DNA of 64,000 nucleotides from Chitinispirillales bacterium ANBcel5. GTDB taxonomy: Bacteria > Fibrobacterota > Chitinivibrionia > Chitinivibrionales > Chitinispirillaceae. Every line of letters begins with the position of its first letter. Positions within the stretch are counted from its first letter, which is position 1. The translations under genes and the position numbers were made by a program. The stretch spans positions 105,145 to 169,144 of the forward strand of contig JARUKZ010000006.1 in NCBI GenBank assembly GCA_029688955.1, given 5' to 3'. The notes under the pieces are model-generated. The model saw nothing but the letters and a program-made list of their open reading frames with translations, was not told the DNA's origin and made no database searches. This document shows positions 38,655 to 48,592 of the stretch, piece by piece.

Positions 38655-39956
38655 ATGGACAACAAAATTCTAACAGAAGGTGCAGTAGCAAAGATAAACG
38701 GAGTACCAGTGCTTCTAATCAGTGTAGCGATACTGGTGTTAGGTACTAACCTTCAGAGTACTCTTCTTGGGGTTCGGGCTGGCATTGAAGGGATAACCGA
38801 CAGCAGCATCGGTATGATGATGTCAACATACTATGTAGGGTTTGTGCTTGGTTCACTTCTTCTGCCGCGTCTGATTAGCTCGGTTGGCCATATCCGCACC
38901 TATGCTGCTTTAGCCTCCACCGCTTCTGCACTAACACTTGCCTATATCCTTATTATTACAGTTCCATTCTGGGTATTGCTGAGGTTTTTTCACGGCCTGT
39001 GTTATGCCGGAATGATACTAGTAATCGAAAGCTGGCTCAATCGTTGTGCGGATAAAAAAAACAGAGGAAGACTTCTTGCAACCTATGGACTGGTATTCTG
39101 GGGCTGCTCTGCACTCAGTCAGATGCTTCTCCCTCTTGCTTCACCTGAAGGGTTTGTACTGTTTTGTCTGGTTTCAATTCTTGTATCGCTTGCAATGGTT
39201 CCTCTTACTCTTGCTCCTTCAAAAGACCCTGTTTCGGTGTTTTCTAAAAAGACTGAGTTTAGACAGTTACAGGGTATTTCACCCATCGGGGTACTGGGGG
39301 TATTTGTGAGCGGGTTGTGTATGGGCAGCGTTTATGGCATGGGGCCTGTTTTTGCACACAACATAGATCTGAGCACAGAACAGATTTCATTGTTCATGTT
39401 TGCTATTATGGGTGGAACAATGATCTCTCAGTGGCCCCTTGGAAAATTAAGTGATAAAGTCGACAGAAGGCTGGTTATTTTATTCACCCTTTTGGGTGCA
39501 GGTGTAATAAGTATGCTGATAGGATTGCAGAACGACCTTAGCGTTAACGTAGTGTTAATCATGGCACTGATGTATGGTGCTCTGGCTTTTCCTCTTTACT
39601 CTATCAGCGTGGCGCATGTTAACGATCTGGTGTCTCCTGAAGAGAGTGTGGGAACAGCCGCAACCCTGATACTTATCCAGGGTATAGGCTCTGCTATCGG
39701 CCCTTCAATGGCTGGATTTGTTATGGGCAATATCGGAGCACATGGGCTCTTTATCTTTGTGGGATCGGTAATGCTTTCTGCATCAGTTCTAACCGTAGTT
39801 ATTATTCCTCATAGAAAAAGCGTTTCTGGTAAGATTAAACGGGGATTTACAGTTATACCCAGGGTCAGTTATGTATTACTTCATACTCATTCAAAGCGTA
39901 AATCAAAACAAAAACGCCCAAAGGTCCCGAAGGACAGGTCTCATATCGGGAAATAA
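38655..39956 (+). CDS. MFS transporter, YcaD/UMF-like
   Basis: A 433-residue major facilitator permease with twelve hydrophobic segments. The loop between helices 2 and 3 (LLPRLISSVGHIRTY) and the segment ESWLNRCADKKNRGRLLATYGLVFWGCSALSQ are typical of the YcaD-like branch, whose substrates are unknown. The C-terminal 30 residues are basic and cytoplasmic (HSKRKSKQKRPKVPKDRS). It is divergent from the spermidine-synthase fusion gene, with 270 bases between them that must hold both promoters. Confidence 0.85.
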   Translation: MDNKILTEGAVAKINGVPVLLISVAILVLGTNLQSTLLGVRAGIEGITDSSIGMMMSTYYVGFVLGSLLLPRLISSVGHIRTYAALASTASALTLAYILIITVPFWVLLRFFHGLCYAGMILVIESWLNRCADKKNRGRLLATYGLVFWGCSALSQMLLPLASPEGFVLFCLVSILVSLAMVPLTLAPSKDPVSVFSKKTEFRQLQGISPIGVLGVFVSGLCMGSVYGMGPVFAHNIDLSTEQISLFMFAIMGGTMISQWPLGKLSDKVDRRLVILFTLLGAGVISMLIGLQNDLSVNVVLIMALMYGALAFPLYSISVAHVNDLVSPEESVGTAATLILIQGIGSAIGPSMAGFVMGNIGAHGLFIFVGSVMLSASVLTVVIIPHRKSVSGKIKRGFTVIPRVSYVLLHTHSKRKSKQKRPKVPKDRSHIGK

Positions 39957-39994
39957 AACCACCAAACCGACACCCTGGGTGTCCTATGTGCGGC

Positions 39995-40017
39995 GGGACT
40001 GGCACAAGGCCAGTCCC
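39995..40017. terminator. Hairpin between convergent genes
   Basis: GGGACTGG and CCAGTCCC form a perfect 8-bp stem with a seven-base loop between the convergent MFS and phosphoesterase genes. No T-run follows on either strand, so it may be a repeat-type palindrome rather than a true terminator. Confidence 0.35.
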
Positions 40018-40031
40018 TACCCCCAAAAACC

Positions 40032-40562
40032 CTAATAGGACCTGTACAGACCGCTTTCGGATCTCATCAACTGAATTGAATTAATCTCTTTGAAATTCAG
40101 ATCAAAAATGGTTGCAGTAACAGAACGATTTTCAATGGATAGCATACCAAATGATGGTGGCATGTTTTTGTCAAGTTTTCCTTTTAAATGCCCCGGATTC
40201 ATATACAGAATCCCTTCGTCGAGCGTTAAATCCTGTTTGTGTGTGTGACCTGACAAGATGACATCAGACTTTATTTTATCGTCTTCTGTCAAATCTTTCT
40301 GGATACTGTGCACCAGTAAGATTTCAAGCCCCAAAATAGCTTCTCTTAATTTAGCCGGCAAAGTACCATTTCTGTAGCGTTCATCATAGATACCCGGGAT
40401 CTGAACGATTTCCACATACCAGTCTTCAAGCCCCATTACATCTTCGTAATCATCCCCCAGATGATAAATTGAGGCAACTTTTTGACGAGAAATCAGAAAT
40501 TCTGAAGCTTTTTGCAGGTAATCAATATTCTTGTGCGTATCACTTACGACTCCGATCTTCAT
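40032..40562 (-). CDS. Metallophosphoesterase, YfcE/MJ0936-like
   Basis: A 176-residue calcineurin-like phosphoesterase. Metal-binding motifs are visible: VVSDTHKN (DxH) at residues 5-12, HLGDDYED (GD) near 35-42, and SGHTHKQDL (GHxH) near 109-117. The usual GN(H/C)D block is replaced by PGIYDERY, so the metal site is altered in that motif. Family members cleave phosphodiesters; the substrate is unknown. It has an AGGAG ribosome binding site and follows tkt by 112 bases on the same strand. Confidence 0.85.
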   Translation of the reverse strand: MKIGVVSDTHKNIDYLQKASEFLISRQKVASIYHLGDDYEDVMGLEDWYVEIVQIPGIYDERYRNGTLPAKLREAILGLEILLVHSIQKDLTEDDKIKSDVILSGHTHKQDLTLDEGILYMNPGHLKGKLDKNMPPSFGMLSIENRSVTATIFDLNFKEINSIQLMRSESGLYRSY

Positions 40563-40620
40563 AGCACTACTCCTTTTATGTTAAAATGACCGGGTCCGGC
40601 AACAGGAAACAGTAAAGTCC

Positions 40621-40642
40621 GTGGGGATGCATGTACCCCCAC
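40621..40642 (-). terminator. Possible terminator hairpin after tkt
   Basis: GTGGGG pairs with CCCCAC around a short loop, 30 bases past the transketolase stop on the minus strand. Only a short T-rich stretch follows, so efficiency is uncertain. Confidence 0.35.
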
Positions 40643-40674
40643 AGCTCTCAAAAACTGTCCCTGACAGAGTGTGT

Positions 40675-42765
40675 TTAAGCTCTGTTTGTAACGGTAAGAG
40701 AAGCGATCTTCTCAAGCAAAGCAGCATGTTCTGCTAAATAAGTTTCAACCTGTTTAACCACGTTTGAAGCAGTGTACCCAAACTTTTCATCGAGGACTGT
40801 AAACGGTGCGGATGCCCCGAAACGTTCCATTCCAATAACCTTGCCCATAGGCCCTACGAGATCTTTAAGCGCAACCGGGAGCCCTGCGGTAAGTCCCAAA
40901 GCAGGAACCCCAAAGGGGATGATCGAATCTCTGTACTCCTCACTCTGTTCAAAAAACAGACTCTCAGAAGGAGCAGAAACCACCCGTACCTTCAACCCCA
41001 TTTTGCTGCTCAAAACTGAAGCACCCTCAACCAGGGTGATCACTTCAGAGCCGTTTGCCACAAGTACCACATCGGGTGTACCATCACAGTCCCGAACGAT
41101 GTAAGCACCTTTACGGGCACCAAGCGCGTCTTTATACCTTGTGGAATTTTCTTGAGCAGGAACATCCTTTATCTTTTGCCTTGAGAGCAGAAGCGCGCTT
41201 GGAGTAGCGATGTTTTCATAGGCAATTTTCCATGCCACCGTTGTTTCAACTGCATCGGCCGGACGTAATACCAGCATACTTCGCTTTCCCTTAAGGTTTG
41301 CCATCTTCTCAAGCAGTCTAACCTGTGCTTCCTGTTCGATTGGCTGATGGGTTGGCCCATCCTCTCCCACTCTAAAGGCATCGTGAGTCCAAATGTACTT
41401 TACCGGAAGCTCCATCAGTGCGGCCATACGAATTGCCGGTTTCATATAGTCAGAAAAGGCGAAGAAGGTTCCGCAAACAGCCAACACACCACCGTGTGAA
41501 GCGATACCATTCATCACTGCAGCCATGGTGAGCTCTGCGACACCAGCCTGAAGAAAACCACCGGTAAAATCACCTTTTTGTAGAATTTTTTGCTGTTTTA
41601 AAAAACCGTCGGTTTTATCACTGTTTGAAAGATCAGCAGAAGAAACGATCATATTTTCTACTTTTTTACCAAATTCACCGAGAACTACCCCACTTGCTGC
41701 GCGACTTGGTATATCCTGTTTCTGAACGATCTCTTCCCAGTTAATCTTTGGCAGCTCACCATCCATAAATGACCAGAACTTTTTGGCCAATTGAGGGTTT
41801 TGCTCTTCCCACTGTGCCTGCTCAGCTTTCTTTTGCTTTGCGTACTGGCGTTTTTTGTTCAGCACATCTTCATAATACTCTTTTACATCAGGAAAAACAG
41901 CAAAGGGATCCCGGGGATCTCCGCCCAGATTTTTAATCGTCGCTTCAATTGAAGCACCGGCTCCGGTGAGCGGCATTCCATGCGTTGAAACCATATGTTC
42001 AAAAGAGTTCCCTTCACTGTCTCTGGCCCCTTTACCCATTACCGTGTTACCAATAATTAGGGTTGGTTTTTCGGTTTCATCCTGAGCAGTTCGTAGTGCC
42101 TGACGGATCTGGTGCTGATCATTACCATCGATGGTTAATACATTCCAGCCCCAGGATTTATACTTCGCTTCAGTATCTTCACTGGTGACTTCAGAGGTAG
42201 TGCTTGAGAGCTGAATTGCATTGGAATCAAAAAACATTACAAAATTGCTCAACCCAAGGTGCCCCGCCATTCGGCCCACACCCTGTGAGATCTCTTCCTG
42301 AATACCACCATCTGATACGTACGCATAGGTTTTATGCGCCATCCATTCGCCAAATCGCGCAGCCAGAAACCGCTCGGCAATGGCCGCGCCAAGTCCCATT
42401 GCATGTCCCTGTCCAAGGGGGCCTGAGGTGTTTTCGACTCCTCGCTTGATGTCTCTTTCAGGGTGACCGGGCGTGCTGCTTCCCCACTGCCTGAAATCCT
42501 TAATATCATCGATGGAAAAAGCACCAGTTAGGGTAAGAACCGAGTAGAGCATAGGAGACATATGGCCCGGATCGAGGTAGAAACGATCTCTGTTAGGCCA
42601 GGACATATCGTCGGGATCCCAGTTTAGAAATTCAGAATAAAGAATATTAATAAAATCGGCACCTCCCATTGCACCGCCGGGGTGACCAGATTTTGCTTTT
42701 TCTACCATAGCGGCAGAAAGGATACGAATATTATCTGCGGCGCGATCAATTGTCTTAAAATTCAT
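40675..42765 (-). CDS. tkt: Transketolase
   Basis: A 696-residue thiamine-diphosphate enzyme moving two-carbon units in the pentose phosphate pathway. The N-terminal KAKSGHPGGAMGGADF and the TSGPLGQGHAMGLGAAIAE stretch are the family marks; the cofactor motif appears in the variant form YVSDGGIQEEISQGVGRMAGHLGLSNFVMFFDSN; the transketolase signature is in HDAFRVGEDGPTHQPIEQ. The DGG-IQEE variant is one I associate with Bacteroidetes-like transketolases. It works with zwf at 58.9 kb in the same pathway. Confidence 0.95.
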   Translation of the reverse strand: MNFKTIDRAADNIRILSAAMVEKAKSGHPGGAMGGADFINILYSEFLNWDPDDMSWPNRDRFYLDPGHMSPMLYSVLTLTGAFSIDDIKDFRQWGSSTPGHPERDIKRGVENTSGPLGQGHAMGLGAAIAERFLAARFGEWMAHKTYAYVSDGGIQEEISQGVGRMAGHLGLSNFVMFFDSNAIQLSSTTSEVTSEDTEAKYKSWGWNVLTIDGNDQHQIRQALRTAQDETEKPTLIIGNTVMGKGARDSEGNSFEHMVSTHGMPLTGAGASIEATIKNLGGDPRDPFAVFPDVKEYYEDVLNKKRQYAKQKKAEQAQWEEQNPQLAKKFWSFMDGELPKINWEEIVQKQDIPSRAASGVVLGEFGKKVENMIVSSADLSNSDKTDGFLKQQKILQKGDFTGGFLQAGVAELTMAAVMNGIASHGGVLAVCGTFFAFSDYMKPAIRMAALMELPVKYIWTHDAFRVGEDGPTHQPIEQEAQVRLLEKMANLKGKRSMLVLRPADAVETTVAWKIAYENIATPSALLLSRQKIKDVPAQENSTRYKDALGARKGAYIVRDCDGTPDVVLVANGSEVITLVEGASVLSSKMGLKVRVVSAPSESLFFEQSEEYRDSIIPFGVPALGLTAGLPVALKDLVGPMGKVIGMERFGASAPFTVLDEKFGYTASNVVKQVETYLAEHAALLEKIASLTVTNRA

Positions 42766-43211
42766 CGTGTTTGGAACTCCTTAATACTGGGATTTTAAAC
42801 TTGAGGACCTTCCGAAATTAGGACACTTGCTCCAAAACAGAAAAATAATAGATGTGCACCAGACAAACCGCTTTTTTGAGGCCCTCGGGAAATTTTAAGA
42901 GGATGTATCTTTCTTCATGACTATTTCAGCAGTTGTAACTGGTCTTTCACGAGCAGATGTTTTATCGCTTTTTCACACAGAGGATTACAGAAAGATGTTT
43001 TCATTACTCAAAGACTGCAACCGCTAAGGAAAATATGTAAAAGTTACTATTCTCTATATATATACCACAATGATTTCCTCGTTTTCTGTGTTCAATTTTT
43101 CTTGGCCTTATCACATCAAATAGTTATATTTTTTGGCCTTTGATTTGTACCCTGTTTATGCATATCATAACAGGAAAACAGAAGACAAATAACCAAATTG
43201 GGGAAAACCGG
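42766..43211. other. Intergenic region tkt/trkA with a doubtful short frame
   Basis: This 446-base gap between divergent genes must carry both promoters. It contains a 36-codon frame, 42917-43027 on the plus strand (MTISAVVTGLSRADVLSLFHTEDYRKMFSLLKDCNR), which reads like protein but is too short to assign and has no good ribosome binding site (AGAGGA 11 bases away). It could be a gene remnant. Nothing else stands out except an AT-rich block near 43060. Confidence 0.3.
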
Positions 43212-44573
43212 GTGAAAATCATAATTGTTGGCGCCGGCGATCTTGGCCTCGGACTCACTGAATATTTAAGCAATTACGATCACGAAATATCGGTGGTCGA
43301 GCGAAACCCCTCTCTTGCATCAGATATAAACTCAAGATACGATGTTCTCACTATCACCGGTACTGGTTCCAGTCCCGATGTGCTTGAGCAGGCCGGAATC
43401 GAAGATGCAGACATGCTTATAGCTGTTACCCCCAGTGATGAAATCAACCTTCTTGCCTGCCACTTTGCCATGCAGTACGCAGTTGGCAAAAGGATCGCCA
43501 GGATTGTATCCGATGAAATTCTTGGAGCCGGGAAAATTGATCTTAAAACTGTTGGGGTTACCCACGTAATAGGCACAGAAAAAGAGCTGGTTAAAAATGT
43601 TCTTCGATTTATTGAATTACCCGGCCTAACTGATGCTGCGGATTTTCATGGAGAGAGTGTGTACCTGAGAGGGTACAGAGTCACCCAGGAGATGCCTATT
43701 GCCGGTAAAACTCTTTATGAGATGCGTGGTCTTGCCGGTGATGCCCCGATGCTTGTAATGGCAATAATCCGTGAAGGCCAGAGCCTAATCCCCAGAGGCA
43801 CAGAGCGGCTTATTCCCGGTGATGAGATGATCGCTATTATGCCCAAAGACTCCTACCCGGCTTTCCGATCGCTTTTAAACCGACCCGTGAAAAAGTTAAA
43901 GAAAATTGTAGTTGCAGGAAACACTCTTTCAGCAGTTCAGATCTCTGATGCGTTATCCAGGGCTGCAGAGCGAGTTATACTGGTTGATCCGGATCCGGAG
44001 CATGCCCGTGATGCTGCGTTGGCACTAAACCGGGTGGAGGTACTTGCAGGCGATCTAACCGATGCTGATTTGCTGCAGGAGGTGAAGGTAGCAAATGCCG
44101 ACTTTTTTATCGCTGCCAGTAAGGATATGGAAGACAATATCATGTCGAGTCTGCTGGCAAGGGCTGAAGGAGCAAAAGAAGTTATCGCAATCCGCACTGA
44201 TGACCGGCATTTTGATCTTTTTCACTCACTGGGGGTTGATCATGTTATAAGCCCCAGAAGAGTTACGCTTCAAAAAATTATTGAGAGCATACAGATTGCG
44301 CCAATCGATCCGTTACTGAGTCTCAGAAAAGTAGATCTGGCAGTGGTAAGAGCTGTTGCCTCCAAAAAAAGTTTTGTTCTGGGTAAGACACTCATAAATC
44401 TTGATAAATACTTTAAAAAAGGTATCATTATTGGAGCGATTGTCAGAGAAGGTGATATTATTATACCAGACGGGCACACAGAGATACAATTAAATGATGA
44501 GGTGCTTGCGCTCTGTAATAAAGAAAATCTCAGTACAGTGAAAAACATTTTTAAAGCCGGATATCGTCTCTAA
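43212..44573 (+). CDS. trkA: Trk potassium uptake regulator TrkA
   Basis: A 453-residue peripheral subunit that gates the TrkH channel by binding NAD(H). Two RCK units are visible: the first Rossmann motif IIIVGAGDLGLGLTEYLS at the N terminus and the second in IVVAGNTLSAVQISDAL near residue 237, where the glycine pattern is degenerate. The C-terminal TrkA_C domain follows (KKGIIIGAIVREGDIIIPDG). I use the GTG at 43212, matching the usual TrkA N terminus; upstream in-frame starts would add 18-24 residues. trkH starts 18 bases after it. Confidence 0.93.
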   Translation: MKIIIVGAGDLGLGLTEYLSNYDHEISVVERNPSLASDINSRYDVLTITGTGSSPDVLEQAGIEDADMLIAVTPSDEINLLACHFAMQYAVGKRIARIVSDEILGAGKIDLKTVGVTHVIGTEKELVKNVLRFIELPGLTDAADFHGESVYLRGYRVTQEMPIAGKTLYEMRGLAGDAPMLVMAIIREGQSLIPRGTERLIPGDEMIAIMPKDSYPAFRSLLNRPVKKLKKIVVAGNTLSAVQISDALSRAAERVILVDPDPEHARDAALALNRVEVLAGDLTDADLLQEVKVANADFFIAASKDMEDNIMSSLLARAEGAKEVIAIRTDDRHFDLFHSLGVDHVISPRRVTLQKIIESIQIAPIDPLLSLRKVDLAVVRAVASKKSFVLGKTLINLDKYFKKGIIIGAIVREGDIIIPDGHTEIQLNDEVLALCNKENLSTVKNIFKAGYRL

Positions 44574-44591
44574 AAAGGTAAGGGTAACCCT

Positions 44592-46193
44592 TTGAACCAC
44601 AGATTCGTAATCTATTTTATTGGTAAACTGCTTCAGATCCTTTCGCTTCTTTTTCTTGTTCCTGCTGCTATTGCCTGGTATGAAACGTCCGGCACTTTTT
44701 GGGAACGTGTTTTAGATCCGGCACTTGCGGGGCTGCTCTTTTCGATCATTTTCTCCTCTGTTACCGGAACAATCTTTGTCTTCACCCAGCGAAAAAATAA
44801 GGGCAAAATTGAAGTTCGTGAAGGTTTTGCAATTGTAACATTTGGTTGGCTGGCGCTTACTTTCGCCGGCTCATTTCCCCTTTTTATATACTTTCTTTCA
44901 CTTTACGAAACTTTATCTGCAGGCAAAGTTATCGCCGCTTTTACTGATGCTTTTTTTGAAGTAATGAGTGGGTTAACCACAACAGGTGCAACAATACTTA
45001 CCGATATCGAAGCTGTTCCTCAGGGAATTCTTTTCTGGAGAAGTCTGACCCACTGGATCGGTGGAATGGGAATAGTAACTCTTGCCCTTGCACTACTCCC
45101 TACCTTTGGAGTAGCTGCTTACCAGCTCTTCAGAGGTGAAGTTCCGGGACCATCAAAAGAGCGACTACGGCCCAAGCTGGCACAAACAGCCATCATTCTC
45201 TGGGGGGTTTACGCCCTCTTTACACTCATACAAACAGTTCTGCTCATGTTTGGTGATATGTCCCTCTATGATGCTGTACTTCATGCATTCAGCACCATGT
45301 CAACAGGAGGGTTTTCCACAAAAAATACTTCCGTTGCAGCATTCAACAGCGCCTATATAGAGTGGGTTATTATACTATTTATGTTTCTGGCGGGAACAAA
45401 TTTTCTTATCCACTACCGGCTCCTGTTTTTACGCGACCTGAATATGATTAAGAGTAACCGTGAATTTCACCTCTATACTGCTATCGTAATTACTGCTGTT
45501 TTCATCTGTATAACAGCGTTAAGTATTCAGGGGCTTCAGCCCAGAAGCGAAATTGAGCGCCATTTCAGAGCACAAGAGCTTACAGAGGAGCAGGTAGATC
45601 TTAAAATCATGGTTGAAGAGGAAAAGATTAAACCGCTCGGTGCGCGCGTTCGACACTCCTTTTTTAATGCTCTGGCAATAATTACCACTACCGGCTTTGT
45701 CAGCGCAGACTGGGACACCTGGCCCGATTCGGTTCGGGTGGTATTTATGATTCTTATGTTCTTTGGAGGATCTGCGGGCTCAACTGCTGGTGGAATAAAA
45801 ATGATACGAGTGCTGGTGCTCTTTAAGGTGGCAATTCACCAGGTGAAACTTATTCTTCAACCAAGGCTGGTCTCACCGGTAAAAATTGGTAAAGTAGCTC
45901 TCAGCGACTCTCAAATGTCGGGCATCATCTCCTTTTTTATAATCTTTATGGTTCTCTTTGTCTTCTTTACTGCAATAATGTCCACAATGATTCCCGATTT
46001 TACCACCTCGGTTTCAGTGGTTGCAGCAACACTTGGAAATATTGGTCCAGGGCTTTCCGGGGTGGGTGCAATGGAGAACTACGCCTGGATTCCCCTGCCC
46101 GGAAAATGGATCCTAACACTCTGTATGCTTCTTGGAAGACTTGAAATCTATACCGTTTTGATTGCCTTTTCGCGTATAAGCTGGAGAAAGTAG
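44592..46193 (+). CDS. trkH: Trk potassium uptake channel TrkH
   Basis: A 533-residue membrane channel subunit with four pore loops: visible selectivity-filter-like motifs are MSGLTTTGATIL, STMSTGGFSTKN, TTTGFVSAD and AATLGNIGPGLSG. The start is a TTG, 18 bases after trkA with a GGTAAGGG upstream. It carries potassium import together with TrkA, which fits a salt-adapted lifestyle. No terminator is visible behind it; a gene-poor accessory stretch follows. Confidence 0.95.
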   Translation: MNHRFVIYFIGKLLQILSLLFLVPAAIAWYETSGTFWERVLDPALAGLLFSIIFSSVTGTIFVFTQRKNKGKIEVREGFAIVTFGWLALTFAGSFPLFIYFLSLYETLSAGKVIAAFTDAFFEVMSGLTTTGATILTDIEAVPQGILFWRSLTHWIGGMGIVTLALALLPTFGVAAYQLFRGEVPGPSKERLRPKLAQTAIILWGVYALFTLIQTVLLMFGDMSLYDAVLHAFSTMSTGGFSTKNTSVAAFNSAYIEWVIILFMFLAGTNFLIHYRLLFLRDLNMIKSNREFHLYTAIVITAVFICITALSIQGLQPRSEIERHFRAQELTEEQVDLKIMVEEEKIKPLGARVRHSFFNALAIITTTGFVSADWDTWPDSVRVVFMILMFFGGSAGSTAGGIKMIRVLVLFKVAIHQVKLILQPRLVSPVKIGKVALSDSQMSGIISFFIIFMVLFVFFTAIMSTMIPDFTTSVSVVAATLGNIGPGLSGVGAMENYAWIPLPGKWILTLCMLLGRLEIYTVLIAFSRISWRK

Positions 46194-46279
46194 TCTCTAT
46201 TCAGGCTCAATGTTCTGTTCAACGCTCACAGCGAAAATCCAGATAACCAAATTGGGGATGTGAATAGAAATTGTTTTAT

Positions 46280-46435
46280 GGGGCTAAAGGCGATAGATTG
46301 GGTCACCCCCGGGCGTCAATGGTGAAAGCGTGTGAAGACCCGTTTGGGGGGACCCTTGGGCTATAATCGCGGGGGGAATTTGGAATGAAGGAATGTATCC
46401 ACACCTCAGCTTTCCCGCTGCGCAATAACTCAGAA
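46280..46435. repeat. Dispersed repeat, copy A
   Basis: A segment of about 110-155 bases beginning GGGGCTAAAGGCGATAGA that recurs with few changes at 48593. It includes GGGGGACCCTTGGGCTATAA and is GC-richer than the surrounding chromosome. Confidence 0.85.
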
Positions 46436-46636
46436 ACCGCCCCGGGTAGAGAAAACCGGGGCTAATATAAATAACCCCCTTTGGGGTATTATAATCGATG
46501 TCCCGAATGATTTGTTTTTTTGTTTAGATGGAAATATTGATTGATGAAATAATCTTATCACACTGCAATTCTCGCTGCCTTAACCCAAAACCTGGTGAAT
46601 GTAGATATAATAACCTGAAAGGTTTTCTTATATTAG

Positions 46637-46755
46637 CCCTGGGCTTTCTTCTACCCTGGGCTTTCTTCTACCCTGGACTTTCTTCTACCCTGGACTTTCT
46701 TCTACCCTGGGCTTTCTTCTACCCTGGGCTTTCTTCTACCCCGGGCTTTCTTTTC
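46637..46755. repeat. Tandem array of 7 x 17-bp repeats
   Basis: Seven direct copies of the 17-base unit CCCTGGGCTTTCTTCTA with single-base variants (GGGC/GGAC, last copy CCCCGGGC...TTTTC). The period is not a multiple of three, so it is not a coding repeat. Confidence 0.95.
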
Positions 46756-46935
46756 CTGTAGACGGATGGCACCCCCGACCGTTTTTACCCTGTACAATCC
46801 TTCCATTTTGCGGTCCTATACGCTCCTTAACACTGCTTTTTTCGCCCATAGTAAAAAAAAGCTGGTATCATCAATTGCTCAGATAGTAATTTAAAGTAAT
46901 GACACGTTTACCCATCAGGAACAAGGAGCCTACCG

Positions 46936-47844
46936 ATGACTACAGAGTATGAATCGTATGACAAATTAGCCCCGGTATTAATGAACGAAACGTTTGAAAC
47001 GCTACGGCGTCCCGATATGCCCGTTGATGTATCGGCACATGAAGGATATGTGTTTGTATTGTTGTTGCGTAAAGATGAAGAGGAGCTTAAAAACATAGGC
47101 TACGATCCCGCTATTACCAATCGCATTAAAGAACTTGTGGGAACGTTTTGTATAGCGGAAGCAAAGCTTACAGCAATTCTTGGCGACCTGCATGAAGCGG
47201 TAAAGGTGTGGAGAGAACACCGGGCTGAGGGGTATAAGTTACGAAAAAAGGTCCTTGGCGCGCTTAGATTTGCATGCAGGGAAGATAAAGAAGCACTCGA
47301 AAAACTGCAACCCTTTCCCCGAAGGCCTAAACAGGAGATAATGATACTGAACCTTCACTTTCTTTCTGAGCTTGGCAAAAAATATAAGCATCACTTAAAA
47401 CAGATTAATTTCGATATGGCGGAGATCAACCGGTGTAAAACATTCGGTGATAAGCTGAGTCGTCTCTACGCGAAGGCCTACTCTGAGGAAGGACCGTGCA
47501 AGATGCGGGTGCTTCGAAACAAAGCATTCACCCGTATGAAAGAGCTTATGGCTGAAGCGCGGGCATATGTCCAATATCTGTTCCATGATAATCCTGAACA
47601 TCTGAGACTTTACAGCAGTGAATACCGCAGGAAGAACTATCGTTATAAGAAGAAAAAGAGTGCTGATTGCAGTGCGCGGAAGAAAACACCACCGGCGGAA
47701 CCATCACAGGGCAGCGCTAGCGCCACACCACCTGTCCGGCAATCGTTTCCCAACACCCAAAAGAGGTTTTCTATTCGCAGAAGCACAAAAAGGAGAGTTG
47801 TTTTAGGGATAAAACGAGCCCCTGAACCGAACCAATCTGCCTAA
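46936..47844 (+). CDS. Orphan basic helical protein of the accessory region
   Basis: A 302-residue protein I do not recognise by function. The first 230 residues look mainly helical, with motifs such as KTFGDKLSRLYAKAYSEEG and AYVQYLFHDNPEHLRLYSSEYRRKNYRYKKKK; the last 70 are basic, low-complexity and probably disordered. I recall similar helical proteins in several copies in anaerobes and Bacteroidetes, with no known role. It has an AGGAGCC ribosome binding site. It is flanked by dispersed repeats on both sides, so it may belong to a mobile or accessory unit. The strong basic tail suggests nucleic-acid contact, which is only inference. Confidence 0.6.
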   Translation: MTTEYESYDKLAPVLMNETFETLRRPDMPVDVSAHEGYVFVLLLRKDEEELKNIGYDPAITNRIKELVGTFCIAEAKLTAILGDLHEAVKVWREHRAEGYKLRKKVLGALRFACREDKEALEKLQPFPRRPKQEIMILNLHFLSELGKKYKHHLKQINFDMAEINRCKTFGDKLSRLYAKAYSEEGPCKMRVLRNKAFTRMKELMAEARAYVQYLFHDNPEHLRLYSSEYRRKNYRYKKKKSADCSARKKTPPAEPSQGSASATPPVRQSFPNTQKRFSIRRSTKRRVVLGIKRAPEPNQSA

Positions 47845-48592
47845 GCGACCACTCAGTTTACCTTTTTTGTACTCTTTTTCGCCTTCAAAAGTTGGGCGAA
47901 ACCAGCCTCCTATTGCCTAAATCCACCAAATTCCGACTGAATACACCAAAAATAACGGTCCTCTTCTAAAAATTACGGTACTATGGTCTACCGACCCCTG
48001 TTTTAAGCCGCAAATCTTCTGTTGGTAGTGTAAGAACGGGGTGAATGGTGTCATAGTTTCCCTGTTTATAGTGTGCCAAAGGGTGCAAAACAGCGCTATT
48101 TCCACACGAAAACAGCACTATTACACCCTACATGCCACACTTTGGTAGTTGCGAACAGCTCATTGCCACCTAAAAGTTCTGCACAGTGACTACTGAGAAC
48201 ACTACGTTGTATAAAGAAAACAGTGCATTGTACCCAGATAACGGGTACAAAGCCAAACCGGTATAAGACTGTTCTCATACCACGCCGGAAGAATTAGCAC
48301 ATGGTTGATACCTATAATTAATAGGCGAAACTTTGTGTTTGGTTCCCTTATACACTACGATCGCACCATGGAAGCTTTTCGTTCATACCTGTTCTGTATG
48401 GCGCACCACCATGAAACAGACCTGATCGCTACACTTTTGCATCCATCGTACTCCATTTTCATACCTTTAAACAGCAAATGTGATGGTTATAACCTTCAGA
48501 TGGGCGCTTCTATGCGGGGTTTAGTGGGGGTATATTCAGGATATTGTTTATGGAACTTCATACAAGCCACTCTAAGAGCGTAAGATTTTTTT

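Larger units (their letters stand above)
46194..46935. other. Gene-poor region with repeats
   Basis: 742 bases without a convincing gene. It holds the first copy of a dispersed repeat (46280-46435), a short hairpin CCCGGG...ACCGGG near 46441-46460, and a 17-bp tandem array (46637-46755). A frame at 46528-46761 is made largely of the 17-bp repeat and is not credible as a gene. Confidence 0.6.

Noticed and set aside
46528..46761. 77-residue protein with a repeated FLLPWAFFYPGLSST pattern
   Set aside because: The pattern comes from reading the 17-bp DNA repeat in three frames; there is no ribosome binding site and no family match.
48305..48583. 92-residue frame in the accessory stretch
   Set aside because: No ribosome binding site, no domain signs, and uneven composition in a repeat-rich region.
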